From positions 49,247-113,246 of the forward strand of contig DASZZP010000003.1 of the NCBI GenBank assembly GCA_035544875.1: a stretch of DNA of 64,000 bases, given 5' to 3'. The notes under the pieces are model-generated. The model did not search any database. It was not told the DNA's origin and saw only the letters and a list, made by a program, of their open reading frames with translations. The DNA is from JASLEW01 sp035544875 (GTDB lineage Bacteria; Acidobacteriota; Thermoanaerobaculia; Multivoradales; UBA5704). A program made the position numbers and the translations under genes. Numbering within the stretch: position 1 is the stretch's first letter; each line of letters opens with the position of its first letter. Below, one piece after another: positions 34,359 through 45,657 of this stretch.

Positions 34359-34500
34359 GCCAGCACCCGAGCGCCGGCCGCCGAGACCTACGACCCGCGC
34401 GCCCGCGGCGCCGCCCGACGCGGCCGTTTCCTGGTGTGCTACAGTGAGTAGCAATCTTTCGTTGCCGTGCGCAGCCCGAGATTGCCCCAAGGGGCGTGCG

Positions 34501-37086
34501 ATGTCTCATTTGCCTTTGCCGCCGTCCGAGAAAACCTGCCAGGAAGCGCTCGCCGCCCGTCCGGCAAGCGTCGCTCTGCCGCTCCTGCTGATCCTGCTGC
34601 TCGCTGCCTCGCCGGCGGCGGGCCTCTCGCGGGCCTGCGGCGAACGGCTGCGCGAGGCCAAGCCGCGGCCGGGTGAGCAGTTCGGCTGCTCGGTCTCCCT
34701 GCAGGGAGACACTCTCGCGGTCGGCGCCAATCTGGACGGATTGGGAGCGGCAGCCACCGGGTCAGTGACCCCCTTTCAGCGCGGCGGCGCAGGCTGGGTG
34801 CCCCAGGCCAAGCTCGCCCCGGCCGATCTGCGGGACGGAGACCAGTTCGGTTTCGCGACCGCGGTGGGCGGCGACATCCTGGCAGTGGGCGCTCCCTTCG
34901 GCGACAGCGAGCGCGCGCCGGGCTCGGGCGCTGTGTATGTCTTCCACCGGTCCGGCAGCGAGTGGAGCCAGGAGGCCAAGCTGGCGCCGGCAGAGGCTGC
35001 AACCGGCGACCGCTTTGGCCTCGTGCTGGCGCTGAGCGGCGACTTGCTGGCGGTGGGAGCGCCGTTCAGCTCGGGTGCCGGCAGCCTCGCCGGGGCGGTC
35101 TACCTGTTCCGGCGCGGCCCCTCCGGCTGGAGCGAGGAGGCGGCGCTGCGCGCGGCGGACCCGGCCCCCTTTGCCGCCTTCGGCTTCGCGGTCGCTGTGG
35201 ACGGCGGGACCCTGCTGGCCGGGGCGCCTTTTGCCGGCGGATCGATTTCCAGCGGGGGCGCCGGGGCCGCCTATATCTTCCAGCGCAGCGCCGGCGGGAG
35301 CTGGGCGCAGCAGGCCAAGCTGATTGCCGCGCCGGCCGCCAAAGGCGACGAGCTCGGCGCGGCGGTGGCGGTCGCCGGCGGGTTTGCCGTGGTGGGCGCC
35401 CGGCGCGGCGCGGTGAACGGACTTCCCGCCGCCGGCGCGGCCTACGCCTTCGACGGCAGCTCGGGGAGCTGGAAAATGACCGAGCGCCTGGTGGCCGGCG
35501 ATCCCGCGGCCGGCGCGCTCTTTGGGGTGTCGGCCGCGATGAGCGGCGCCCATCTGCTGCTCGGCGCGCGCGCCGACGGCGAGGCCGGCAGCGCGGCGGG
35601 CGCGGCCTACCTCTTCGCCCGCGATCCGTCGTCCGGGCGCTGGCTCCCGGTCGAGAAGCGGACCCCCGCGGCGCCGGCGGCGGGGGCCCTTTTCGGCCAG
35701 TCCATTGCCTTGAGCGGCAACGACATCGTGGTCGGCGGCCCGCGCGACGGCGCCGGCGGAGTGGCCGGCGCAGGTTCGGTCGCGGTCTGCGGCCTGCCCG
35801 CGGTCAATCTGGCGATCTCCCTCAGCGATGGCGTCGATGCCGTGCTGCCGGGCCAGACCGTGGTCTATACCCTCGCCGTCTCCAACTCCGGCGACGAAGC
35901 CGTGACCGGCGCCGCGGTGACCGATTTCTTCCCGCCGCAGCTCATCAACGTGCGGTGGTGCGCGCCCCGGGATGGAGCCGGCTGCACGACGCCGCGCTTC
36001 GGCGATATTCAGGACACCATCGACCTCGCGGCCGGCGCCCGGGCGGTGTACACGGTGCGTGCCGAGGTCGCCCCCGGCGCCCGCGGTGTGGTGACCGACC
36101 AGGCGTGCATCGCCGCGCCTGCGTTCGGCGTCGGCTCCATCTGCGCCGCCGACACCGACCGTATCCTGACCGCCGATCTCGCGCTGACCCTGAGCGGACC
36201 GGCCGCCGGCGCCGCGGCGATGGGCGGCAACCTCGCCTACAGCCTTCAGGTCAGCAATCTGGGTCCTGCGCCGGCGACCCAGGTGGTGGTGGTCAACCCG
36301 GTGCCGCCGGGCCTGCGGCCGCTCCCCCAGCCTCTCGCCCCGAGCGACCCGCGATGCGCGGTGGAGCCGGGTCGTTTCTCCTGCGCGCTGGGCACCTTGC
36401 AGGCGGGACGCAGCGTGTCGCTGCAGCTCGTCTTTCGGGTTCCGGTCTGCTACCAGAGCCCGAACCCGATCGTCGACACCGCCACTGCCGCCGCGGCGGA
36501 GGCCGATCCCAACCCCGCCAACAACTCGGCCACCGCCAGCACGGTCCTGGTTCCAGGAGGACGGGTCCCGGCTGGGGGCTGCCCGGCCGACCTCGCGATC
36601 GCTTTCATCGGACCCTCGCAGTTCGACGGCGCGACAGTGCGCCAGACGATTGCGGTGACCAACAGCGGCACCGCCGCCGTGGCCGGCGCCCAGGTGAGCA
36701 GCTTCTTTTCGCCAAACCTCAAGCGGGTCCTCTGGTGCCGGGACGTTCAAACAGTGAACCTAGCCATTGGAGCCTCTGGTGTAGAGGGTCGCCTTGGGCG
36801 ACTCCGCGAACAGGGCTGCACTCCTGACCAACCCGGGCTCCTCAACGACGTCATCACGCTGCCTGCCGGCGCGACGACGACCTACGTGGTGGAGCTTTTC
36901 CTGCCCCCCAACTTCGTCCTGCCGCGGCTCATCTGCCACACCGCGCGCGCGGCATTGCCGGGCGGCGAGGTCGACCCCACGCCGCTGGACGACACCGCCA
37001 ACCGGTTGGTCTGCGTCAAGAACCAGATCCCCTGCGCGCCGCCGCCGGCCGGTTTTTGTCCCGGCAGCGCGGGCTTCGTTCCTTGA
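34501..37086 (+). CDS. secreted FG-GAP-repeat and DUF11-domain protein
   Basis: 861 residues. Signal segment about 20-40. About seven FG-GAP/integrin-alpha-like repeats follow (pattern FGFATAVGGDILAVGAPF, ending in AVYVFHR-type strands), forming a predicted propeller to residue 430. Three DUF11-like immunoglobulin-type modules come after (YTLAVSNSGDEAVTGAAVTD). Surface adhesin or sheath protein is a fair guess. ATG at 34501 has AAGGGG upstream; an ATG-like start at 34444 precedes a poor signal. In the third DUF11 module, 36745-36800 has codon use unlike the rest of the gene (ACA, CTA, ATT, GTA), perhaps a small insertion. Confidence 0.82.
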   Translation: MSHLPLPPSEKTCQEALAARPASVALPLLLILLLAASPAAGLSRACGERLREAKPRPGEQFGCSVSLQGDTLAVGANLDGLGAAATGSVTPFQRGGAGWVPQAKLAPADLRDGDQFGFATAVGGDILAVGAPFGDSERAPGSGAVYVFHRSGSEWSQEAKLAPAEAATGDRFGLVLALSGDLLAVGAPFSSGAGSLAGAVYLFRRGPSGWSEEAALRAADPAPFAAFGFAVAVDGGTLLAGAPFAGGSISSGGAGAAYIFQRSAGGSWAQQAKLIAAPAAKGDELGAAVAVAGGFAVVGARRGAVNGLPAAGAAYAFDGSSGSWKMTERLVAGDPAAGALFGVSAAMSGAHLLLGARADGEAGSAAGAAYLFARDPSSGRWLPVEKRTPAAPAAGALFGQSIALSGNDIVVGGPRDGAGGVAGAGSVAVCGLPAVNLAISLSDGVDAVLPGQTVVYTLAVSNSGDEAVTGAAVTDFFPPQLINVRWCAPRDGAGCTTPRFGDIQDTIDLAAGARAVYTVRAEVAPGARGVVTDQACIAAPAFGVGSICAADTDRILTADLALTLSGPAAGAAAMGGNLAYSLQVSNLGPAPATQVVVVNPVPPGLRPLPQPLAPSDPRCAVEPGRFSCALGTLQAGRSVSLQLVFRVPVCYQSPNPIVDTATAAAAEADPNPANNSATASTVLVPGGRVPAGGCPADLAIAFIGPSQFDGATVRQTIAVTNSGTAAVAGAQVSSFFSPNLKRVLWCRDVQTVNLAIGASGVEGRLGRLREQGCTPDQPGLLNDVITLPAGATTTYVVELFLPPNFVLPRLICHTARAALPGGEVDPTPLDDTANRLVCVKNQIPCAPPPAGFCPGSAGFVP

Positions 37087-37119
37087 GCGGATCAAAGCGC
37101 GCCGCCCCGAGCCGGACCC

Positions 37120-38580
37120 ATGTGCCACTCCCGAATTGAGAGCGCGGGACGGAGCGCGGCAGCGGCGCGGGCGCTGGTGGGAGCGTTGGGTCTGGCCGCG
37201 GCGCTGCTCGGCCCCGGCAGCTCCTTGGCTGCGGAACCTGCCGCGGCCACGGGAAGGGCGGCCGCCGAGGTGGCGTTCAGCGACGGGCTGGCCGAGTTTC
37301 AGCTCGGCCATGACCAGGAGGCGGCGGAGCGATTCGCGGCCGCGGCGCGCCTCGACCCGGAGGCCGGCGCGCCGCGCTACTGGCAGGGGCTCGCCCTGCT
37401 GCGGCTGGGCAGGGCGAAGGAGGCGGCAACCGAGATCGCCGCGAGCCTCGAGGCCCGGCACCCGCCCGAAGTCGACCGCGCACGGGTGCTCGATGACTTG
37501 CGAGCCGCGGAGGCGGCGGCCTCCAGGCACGCTGGCGCCGCAGGCGCGACGGTGGCGGTCGCGATGCCCGAGTGGCAGGGCACGCGGCAGGCGATCGACG
37601 ACCGGGGTTCGTGGGAGGCGAGGGTCGACGCCGCGGCAGTTTCCGATTCCAACCCGAACCTGCTGGCGGCGGATCTGAACCTGCCGACTCCCGAAGGCAA
37701 GCCGCATACGCTGGTGCGGGGGGAGGAGCGCGACAGCCTGGCGAATCTCGGCCTTAGGCTCGCCTGGTACCCCTGGCACAGCCGGCCGGGCCCTGGAGGA
37801 TGGGATCTCGGGCTGAGCCTCCTGGCCGGAGAGTCGCTGCACAAGGACTTTGGCTACCTCGACCTGGGGCAGGCACACGCGGTGCTCCAGCTCGTCTACG
37901 GCCAGGATCCGCGCGGCTTCGTCGCGGGAGGGCTGGGTGAAGCCCGAGTGCCGTTCGGCGAGCGCCGCGTCTCGGCGTTGCTGCAGGCGGGCTGCGGCGA
38001 GTACCAGCTCAACGGCGCCCACTACCTGCGGACCTATGACGGCGCCGCGGCGGTGGTGGTGCCGGAGACCCAGGCCAGCGCCACACAGCTCGACGTCGCT
38101 TACAGCCGCCGAGATTTCGCCAACCGAGGATTCGCCCAGCCGCAGCGTACCGGCGAGGACATCACGGCCGGGCTCGGCCAGACCTTCTTCCTGGGGCGCA
38201 GCGACCGCACCGTCGGTCTTGGCGTGCGCGCCCAGGACCGGCGGGCGAGCCGCGAGTTCGCCGCCCGCGCACTCGAGGGCAACGCCACGCTCGCGCTGCC
38301 TCTCGCCCTGCGCTGGAGCGCTCGCCTCGAGGGGTCGGTGCGCCGCGACGACTTCAAGCATCCGGAGTCGAACCTTCTGGTCGCCTTCGGTCCGAAGCGC
38401 CGGGACACGACCAGCGGCGGCTCCGCGGCGCTGGTCTTCTCCGCGACGCCCCGGCTGCGCCTGTCGCTGCTGGCCAGCTACACCGACCGCACCTCGAACG
38501 TGGACTTCGGAGCCGGCCTGCCGGACCTCGGCTACCGCCGACTCACCGTCGCGCTGGGCGCCAGCTGGTGGCTGCGATGA
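37120..38580 (+). CDS. TPR protein with C-terminal outer-membrane barrel
   Basis: 486 residues. Signal peptide to about 38 (SSLAAEPA), tetratricopeptide repeats about 45-125 (AEFQLGHDQEAAERFAAAAR), then a beta-rich region with alternating strands (AWYPWHSRPGPGGWDLGLSL, VGLGVRAQDRRASREF) ending LGASWWLR. Resembles TPR-barrel surface proteins of the Slam/PgaA type in plan. Encoded 33 bases after the FG-GAP protein, with the FecR-like gene overlapping its stop. Confidence 0.7.
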   Translation: MCHSRIESAGRSAAAARALVGALGLAAALLGPGSSLAAEPAAATGRAAAEVAFSDGLAEFQLGHDQEAAERFAAAARLDPEAGAPRYWQGLALLRLGRAKEAATEIAASLEARHPPEVDRARVLDDLRAAEAAASRHAGAAGATVAVAMPEWQGTRQAIDDRGSWEARVDAAAVSDSNPNLLAADLNLPTPEGKPHTLVRGEERDSLANLGLRLAWYPWHSRPGPGGWDLGLSLLAGESLHKDFGYLDLGQAHAVLQLVYGQDPRGFVAGGLGEARVPFGERRVSALLQAGCGEYQLNGAHYLRTYDGAAAVVVPETQASATQLDVAYSRRDFANRGFAQPQRTGEDITAGLGQTFFLGRSDRTVGLGVRAQDRRASREFAARALEGNATLALPLALRWSARLEGSVRRDDFKHPESNLLVAFGPKRRDTTSGGSAALVFSATPRLRLSLLASYTDRTSNVDFGAGLPDLGYRRLTVALGASWWLR

Positions 38581-39392
38581 GCGCGATCCGAGGTCCAGGG
38601 CCGGCAGCGCGCCGAACCGCTGGGCTGGCGCTGGCGGCGGCGCTCACCTTCAGTGCGATCGCGGCGGGGGTCGCCGGCATCGGTTCGGTCGTGCTGGTGC
38701 AGAAGGAGGTTCTGGCAATCGCGGCGGGGCAGGCAGCGCGGCAGGTCTGGTTCAACGACCCGGTCACCGATGGGCTGCGGGTGCGGCTGACCCAGAAGGA
38801 TTCGCTGCTCAAGGTCCGCTTCTTTGGCGCCGCCTCGGCCACCAGCGCTGGTCCCGCCGGGAGCACTGCGGGCGGCGCTGCTTCCGCAAGCGCGGGCCGC
38901 GGCTCCGGCGGCGCCCGGGGTGCGGCCTATGCGGCGCAGATTCCCGCGGGCGGCACCTACACGCTGTTCGGCCGCTGCGAGGCCGTGCTCGAGCAGCGCC
39001 CCGCGCCTGGCGCGGGCGGCCGCCTCCTCAACTCGATCCTGTTGCTGGTCGGCCGGCTGCGGCTCGCCCTGCTTCCCGGCCGCGATCAGCCGGTCGAGGT
39101 GCAGACTCCCGACGCGGTGATGGGGATCAAGGGGACCTACCTGCGCCTGCTCGTCGATCCGTCGGTCGGCACCTTCGTCGCGGTCGACGAAGGTGCGGTC
39201 ACGGTCCAGGCGAGGGCCGGAGGGGGTCCGGTCACGGTCAGCGCCGGCAGCTGGGTGGTGGTCCCCCCAGGCGGGCTGGCGTCCCGCCCGGCGCCGCTGC
39301 CGGCACCGGGGGCGCACGACGGGATTCTGGAGGACCCGCCGCTGCTCCCCTGCTGCCAGCCGATCGAGGGTCCGAAGCCGAGGGGCCAGTGA
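38577..39392 (+). CDS. FecR-domain envelope protein
   Basis: 271 residues with an N-terminal hydrophobic anchor (about 15-45) and a central FecR-like beta domain (QTPDAVMGIKGTYLRLLVD, VDEGAVTVQARAGGGPVTVSAGSWVVV). No ECF sigma factor is encoded nearby, so this is more likely a structural or ligand-binding FecR-like protein than an anti-sigma factor. ATG overlaps the previous stop (ATGA). Last gene of the plus-strand run; the next 180 bases contain no gene or clear terminator. Confidence 0.75.
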   Translation: MSAIRGPGPAARRTAGLALAAALTFSAIAAGVAGIGSVVLVQKEVLAIAAGQAARQVWFNDPVTDGLRVRLTQKDSLLKVRFFGAASATSAGPAGSTAGGAASASAGRGSGGARGAAYAAQIPAGGTYTLFGRCEAVLEQRPAPGAGGRLLNSILLLVGRLRLALLPGRDQPVEVQTPDAVMGIKGTYLRLLVDPSVGTFVAVDEGAVTVQARAGGGPVTVSAGSWVVVPPGGLASRPAPLPAPGAHDGILEDPPLLPCCQPIEGPKPRGQ

Positions 39393-39570
39393 GGCGGCGC
39401 CGGGAGAAAGCAGGCGGCGACGCGGCTCCGCGGCCGGTGAGGTCGTTGCCTGCCACGCTCTTACGGCGCCGTCTGTCCCAGCTCGCGGTCGCGATCAGCG
39501 ACGGCCGCGCCGTGGTCGCGCCGCGCGACACTCTGACCAATCGAGGGCTCCAGGCCTCGGCAGTTTTGCC

Positions 39571-39981
39571 TCAAGTCGTGGGCATGCGCGTCTCCACCAC
39601 CTGGGGGCCGCGTTCCAGCTGGTGGCGGTCGAAGGTGATCAGGGCTATCGCGAGCTGGTCGGCCAGGGCGACATAGATGGCATCCGCGCCGCGGATGTGA
39701 TGGGCTGCGGCGATCGCCGCCGCCCGGGCTGCCAGCATCTCGTCCACCGGGAACAGCTCCAGCATGCGGCGGCCGCGCAGCAACTCGACGACGGCTCTCG
39801 AGGAAACAGAATCGAGCCCTGCACGTCCGAGTGCGGCTCCCACCTCGGCGAGCAGGATGACCGGCGCGACGATCGGCTCTTCGCCGAGGCCGGCAGCCGC
39901 GAACCAGGCCACGGCCGCGGCGTGGGCTGACTCGCCGGCGTTGAAGAGAGCGACGCAGACGCTGGCATCGACGACCGGCAT
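39571..39981 (-). CDS. PIN-domain ribonuclease toxin (VapC-like)
   Basis: 136 residues. Opens MPVVDASVCVALFNAGE (first Asp), then APVILLAEVGAALGR (Glu), HHIRGADAIYVALADQL (Asp) and ALITFDRHQLERG (Asp), the PIN active-site set. Start at 39981 is 10 bases after the antitoxin stop. A longer open frame upstream overlaps the antitoxin and is not used. Confidence 0.87.
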   Translation of the reverse strand: MPVVDASVCVALFNAGESAHAAAVAWFAAAGLGEEPIVAPVILLAEVGAALGRAGLDSVSSRAVVELLRGRRMLELFPVDEMLAARAAAIAAAHHIRGADAIYVALADQLAIALITFDRHQLERGPQVVETRMPTT

Positions 39982-39991
39982 CGGCTGGGGG

Positions 39992-40261
39992 TTAGCGACG
40001 TTGCTCTTCCACCAGCTCGACGGAGGTCTTGGGCGAATTCCAGGCCCGCCCGATACGCCGCGCGAGCTCGTCGATCTCCCGCATGACGTTCTCGACCTCT
40101 TCCTGGCGGTGCTCCCTGATGCTCTTGGCGGGAAGGGGCCGCAGCTCGGCGACCGGCTCGCCACGCACGGTCACCAGGTAGGTGGCCTGGGCCTCTCGCA
40201 CCTCACGCACGATCTCCGAGGCGCGGTTCTTGAGCTCTCTGACGCCAATCTTTTCTGCCAT
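39992..40261 (-). CDS. Phd/YefM-type antitoxin
   Basis: 89 residues. MAEKIGVRELKNRASEIVREV and VTVRGEPVAELRPL are the standard Phd/YefM N-terminal DNA-binding fold; the C-terminal half is a charged helix that should bind the PIN toxin. Preceded by GGAGG and a strong promoter with a doubled palindrome, so autorepression is likely. Confidence 0.88.
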   Translation of the reverse strand: MAEKIGVRELKNRASEIVREVREAQATYLVTVRGEPVAELRPLPAKSIREHRQEEVENVMREIDELARRIGRAWNSPKTSVELVEEQRR

Positions 40262-40278
40262 CTTCGCCTCCTTCCCCT

Positions 40279-40325
40279 GTGGCCACCTATGTGGCCACTA
40301 TAGAGCACACATGGAGGGGGGTCAA
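40279..40325 (-). promoter_or_regulatory. promoter with doubled palindromic operator for the Phd/VapC pair
   Basis: Minus strand: -35 TTGACC (40325-40320), 17-base spacer, -10 TATAGT (40302-40297). The self-complementary word GTGGCCAC occurs twice, at 40291-40298 (touching the -10) and 40279-40286, centres 12 bases apart. Binding of the antitoxin to both would block the promoter. Confidence 0.8.
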
Positions 40326-40384
40326 GATCCGCGTCCGCGAGGTCTGGCGAGGCCGATCGGCACCGACGGTGGGAGCTAAGGGAA

Positions 40385-40433
40385 TGGAAAAGGTTCCCGG
40401 GTCGTTCTACAATGTTGAGTGGTGAGGACTCAA
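40385..40433 (+). promoter_or_regulatory. dnaJ-clpB promoter with HAIR-type (HspR) inverted repeat
   Basis: A plausible promoter, TGGAAA (40385-40390), 17 bases, TACAAT (40408-40413), is followed at once by TTGAGT-N7-ACTCAA (40415-40433). This matches the known HspR operator HAIR, CTTGAGT-N7-ACTCAAG, at all inner positions. More half-sites follow: ACTCGAG (40470-40476) and CTTGAGT (40482-40488). Since the genes are a DnaJ-like protein and ClpB, HspR control fits. No hspR gene is in the window. Confidence 0.7.
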
Positions 40434-40537
40434 ACTTTGCGTGTCGCGCCGGGCTGAAGAGGCGGGTCAACTCGAGTCCGACTTGAGTCCGAGACTCTGC
40501 TGCAGGAGCAGGACCACAGCACGGAGGACCCTGGCCC

Positions 40538-41581
40538 TTGGACTATAAGGACTACTACGCCACCCTCAAGGTCAAGAAGGACGTTCCCCAGGAGGAGATC
40601 CAGAAGGCCTACCGGAAGCTGGCGCGAAAGTACCATCCCGACGTCAACAAGAGCCCGGACTCCGAGACGAGATTCAAAGAGATCGGCGAGGCTTACGAGG
40701 TCCTCCGCGACCCGGAGAAGCGCCAGAAGTACGACCAGTTCGGGGCCGCCTGGAAGAACGCGCACCAGCCTGGAGGCAGCGTCCCGCCGGGGTGGGCGGG
40801 TTTCGACTTCGGCAATGTTGGAGACATGGGCGGCATGGGCGGCAGCGGCACCCGCTTCGAGTTCTCAGGCACGGGCGCCGAGGGGTTCAGCTCCTTCTTC
40901 GAGATGCTCTTCGGCAGCGGCGGGCCGGGCGCGCGCCGTGCCGCGGGCGCCCCTCGAGGACGGCGCGGTACAGGCGGCTTCCCCGATTTCGGCGATTTCG
41001 GCGGCGGGGGCGTTGGCGGCCCCCGCCCCGGGGCCGATGTCGAGGCGGTCCTTACCCTGACCCTCGAGGAGGCGATCCGCGGTGGCTCGCGCGAGTTCTC
41101 ATTCGTCGATCCCAATACCGGCCAGCGCAAGAACCTGCAGGTGAAGATCCCGCCCGCGGTGCGCAGCGGCCAGCGCATCCGGCTGGCCGGACGCGGGCTG
41201 CACGGCGAGGACGGCGGCGAGCCGGGCGACCTCTTCCTCAAGATCGAGGTGCTGCCCGATCCGCGCTTCCGCGTCGAGGGCAGCGACCTCTACGCGCCGC
41301 TGCCGGTCGCCCCCTGGGAAGCCGCGCTTGGCGGCGAAGCGCAGGTCGAGACCCCCGAGGGCCCGGTGCGGGTGAAGATCCCGGCCGGCTCCTCGTCGGG
41401 GCGCAAGATCCGCCTGCGCGGCCGCGGCCTCGCCCGCCAGGGGCGCGAGGCGGCGGGGCAGCGCGAGCGCGGCGACCTCTTCGCGGAGATCCGCGTCGTG
41501 ATCCCCGAGCAGCTGAGCGAGCGCGAGCGGGAGCTCTTCGAGCAGCTGGCACAAGAGTCGCACTTCCGCGCCCGCGGCTGA
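40538..41581 (+). CDS. DnaJ/CbpA-type co-chaperone (no zinc finger)
   Basis: 347 residues. J domain 1-70 with the HPD tripeptide (KLARKYHPDVNKS), a Gly/Phe-rich linker about 75-165, then two C-terminal peptide-binding beta domains (EAVLTLTLEEAIRGGSREFSF, LRGRGL). No CxxCxGxG zinc repeats, so type II/CbpA-like. It should stimulate DnaK. TTG start at 40538 with ACGGAGG upstream. It precedes clpB by 41 bases; DnaJ-ClpB cooperation in disaggregation explains the pairing. Confidence 0.93.
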   Translation: MDYKDYYATLKVKKDVPQEEIQKAYRKLARKYHPDVNKSPDSETRFKEIGEAYEVLRDPEKRQKYDQFGAAWKNAHQPGGSVPPGWAGFDFGNVGDMGGMGGSGTRFEFSGTGAEGFSSFFEMLFGSGGPGARRAAGAPRGRRGTGGFPDFGDFGGGGVGGPRPGADVEAVLTLTLEEAIRGGSREFSFVDPNTGQRKNLQVKIPPAVRSGQRIRLAGRGLHGEDGGEPGDLFLKIEVLPDPRFRVEGSDLYAPLPVAPWEAALGGEAQVETPEGPVRVKIPAGSSSGRKIRLRGRGLARQGREAAGQRERGDLFAEIRVVIPEQLSERERELFEQLAQESHFRARG

Positions 41582-41622
41582 AAAGAAAAATAATAAAATA
41601 ATAATAAAAAAGACATACGATC
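41582..41622 (+). promoter_or_regulatory. A/T-rich clpB leader without Shine-Dalgarno
   Basis: The 41 bases between the dnaJ-like stop and the clpB ATG are almost all A and T (AAAAATAATAAAATAATAAT and similar) in a window of very high GC. There is no purine-rich ribosome site. A single-stranded leader of this kind could recruit ribosomes through protein S1. Confidence 0.7.
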
Positions 41623-44247
<2,625 letters not shown>

Positions 44248-44259
<12 letters not shown>

Positions 44260-44306
44260 GCGTTGGCGCCCGATCAACCAGCGCGTAGGCGTTGGCTCCC
44301 GATCAG
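44248..44306 (+). terminator. tandem hairpins at the clpB stop codon
   Basis: Two 29-base units. In the first, GCCAACGC-GTAA-GCGTTGGC (44248-44267) is a perfect 8-bp stem with the clpB TAA in the loop. The second, CCAGCGC-GTAG-GCGTTGG (44278-44295), has one G-T pair. No long T-run follows, so it may serve as an RNA-end stabiliser as well as a terminator. Confidence 0.6.
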
Positions 44307-44343
44307 GCGTCGGGGTCTTGCGGTAGACTCTCGCCGCCGCGAC

Positions 44344-45504
44344 ATGATGGAAAGCCTGGCCAAGAGTTCCGCGGATCCGACCCTGCGCGATGCCGGGCGC
44401 GCGCTGGACGCCCGGCCGCTGCCGGTCCCGGCGCGGCTGCTGGCCGGCATCGCCATGCGGTTGCGGCGCTGGCTGCTGGCGCTGGCCGACCAGGTGGTGC
44501 CGGCGCCGGTGGCGCTGTTCGAGCAGCTCGCCGGCCACATGCAGACGCCGGCGATCGGAGCCGTGGCGCGGCGGCGGATCGCCGACCTGCTGGCCGCGGG
44601 TCCGCTGTCGGCCGCCGAGCTGGCGGCGCGGACCGGGCTAGATGCCGACCGGCTGCGGCGCACGATGCGCGGCCTGGCCACCGTCGGCATCTTCGCCCGC
44701 GACGCCGACGGCCGGTTCCGCAACAACCGCAAATCCGCGGTCCTGCTCTCCGGCGCTGCAATCTCGCTGCGCGACTGCGCCGCTTACTTCAGCTCGCGGT
44801 CGCATCTCCACGCCTGGGCAGACTTCGAGCGCACTCTGGAAAGCGGCCAGAACGCCTTCGAGCGGGTGCACGGCATGTCGTCGTGGGACTGGTTCGACAC
44901 CCACCCGGAAGAGGGCGCGGTCTTTGCCGGCACCATGGTCGGCCTGACCCGGCTGCTCGCCCCGGGCATCGCCGCCGCCTACCCATTCGCCGAGATCGAC
45001 CGGCTGTGCGACGTCGGCGGCGGACACGGGACGCTGCTCGCCGAGGTCTTGCTGCGCCACCAGCGGCTGCGCGGCGTGCTCTTCGACAGCGCGGCGGTGC
45101 TGGCGGACGCCCGCCTCTTCCTCGCCGCCAGGGGGATCGCGGAGCCGCGCGTCGAGCTGGTGGCCGGCAGCTTCTTCGAGCAGGTCCCTGCCGGCTGCGA
45201 CGCCTACTTGCTCAAGAACGTCCTCCACGACTGGGATGACGAGCGCGCGCTGCGGATCCTCGGCAACTGCCGCCGCGCCATGCTGCCCGGCCATCGCCTG
45301 CTGGTCGTCGAATCGGTGGTCGAGGACGGCACCACCCGCGGGCACGGCCCGCTCGCCGACCTGCAGATGATGGTGGTCTGCTGCGAAGGACGCGAGCGCG
45401 GCCGCGGCGAGCTCGCCGATCTCTTCGCGCGCAGCGGCTTTCGCCTCGCCCGCGTGCTGCCGATGCCGGGACCGGTCAGCGTCATCGAGGGGCGCGCCGT
45501 TTGA
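44344..45504 (+). CDS. SAM-dependent O-methyltransferase (acetylserotonin/hydroxyneurosporene type)
   Basis: About 386 residues. N-terminal winged-helix dimerisation domain (LFEQLAGHMQTPAIGAVARR, AELAARTGLDADRLRRTMRG), then the methyltransferase fold with SAM motif CDVGGGHGTLLAEVLLRH near 220 and the catalytic region LLKNVLHDWDDERALRIL. The partly duplicated LALADQVVPAPVALFEQL start is unusual in length. Substrate unknown; relatives act on small-molecule hydroxyls. ATG at 44344 (or 44347); stands alone. Confidence 0.85.
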   Translation: MMESLAKSSADPTLRDAGRALDARPLPVPARLLAGIAMRLRRWLLALADQVVPAPVALFEQLAGHMQTPAIGAVARRRIADLLAAGPLSAAELAARTGLDADRLRRTMRGLATVGIFARDADGRFRNNRKSAVLLSGAAISLRDCAAYFSSRSHLHAWADFERTLESGQNAFERVHGMSSWDWFDTHPEEGAVFAGTMVGLTRLLAPGIAAAYPFAEIDRLCDVGGGHGTLLAEVLLRHQRLRGVLFDSAAVLADARLFLAARGIAEPRVELVAGSFFEQVPAGCDAYLLKNVLHDWDDERALRILGNCRRAMLPGHRLLVVESVVEDGTTRGHGPLADLQMMVVCCEGRERGRGELADLFARSGFRLARVLPMPGPVSVIEGRAV

Positions 45505-45657
45505 GGGTCGGTCAAGGCTCTTGTAACACCAGGCTCAGCCGCGGCGCCCATAGCAATGGAGAATCGGCGCAGCGGCCGCATCGGCTTGCGGCGCGGGCGG
45601 GGGGGATCCTAAGCTAAGCTGTCAACTAAACCGAACGTCTCCGTAAAGGGGGGTGCC

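Noticed and set aside
38577..39392. FecR-type anti-sigma factor
   Set aside because: No ECF sigma factor or TonB-dependent receptor nearby, and the N-terminus lacks the usual cytoplasmic sigma-binding part.
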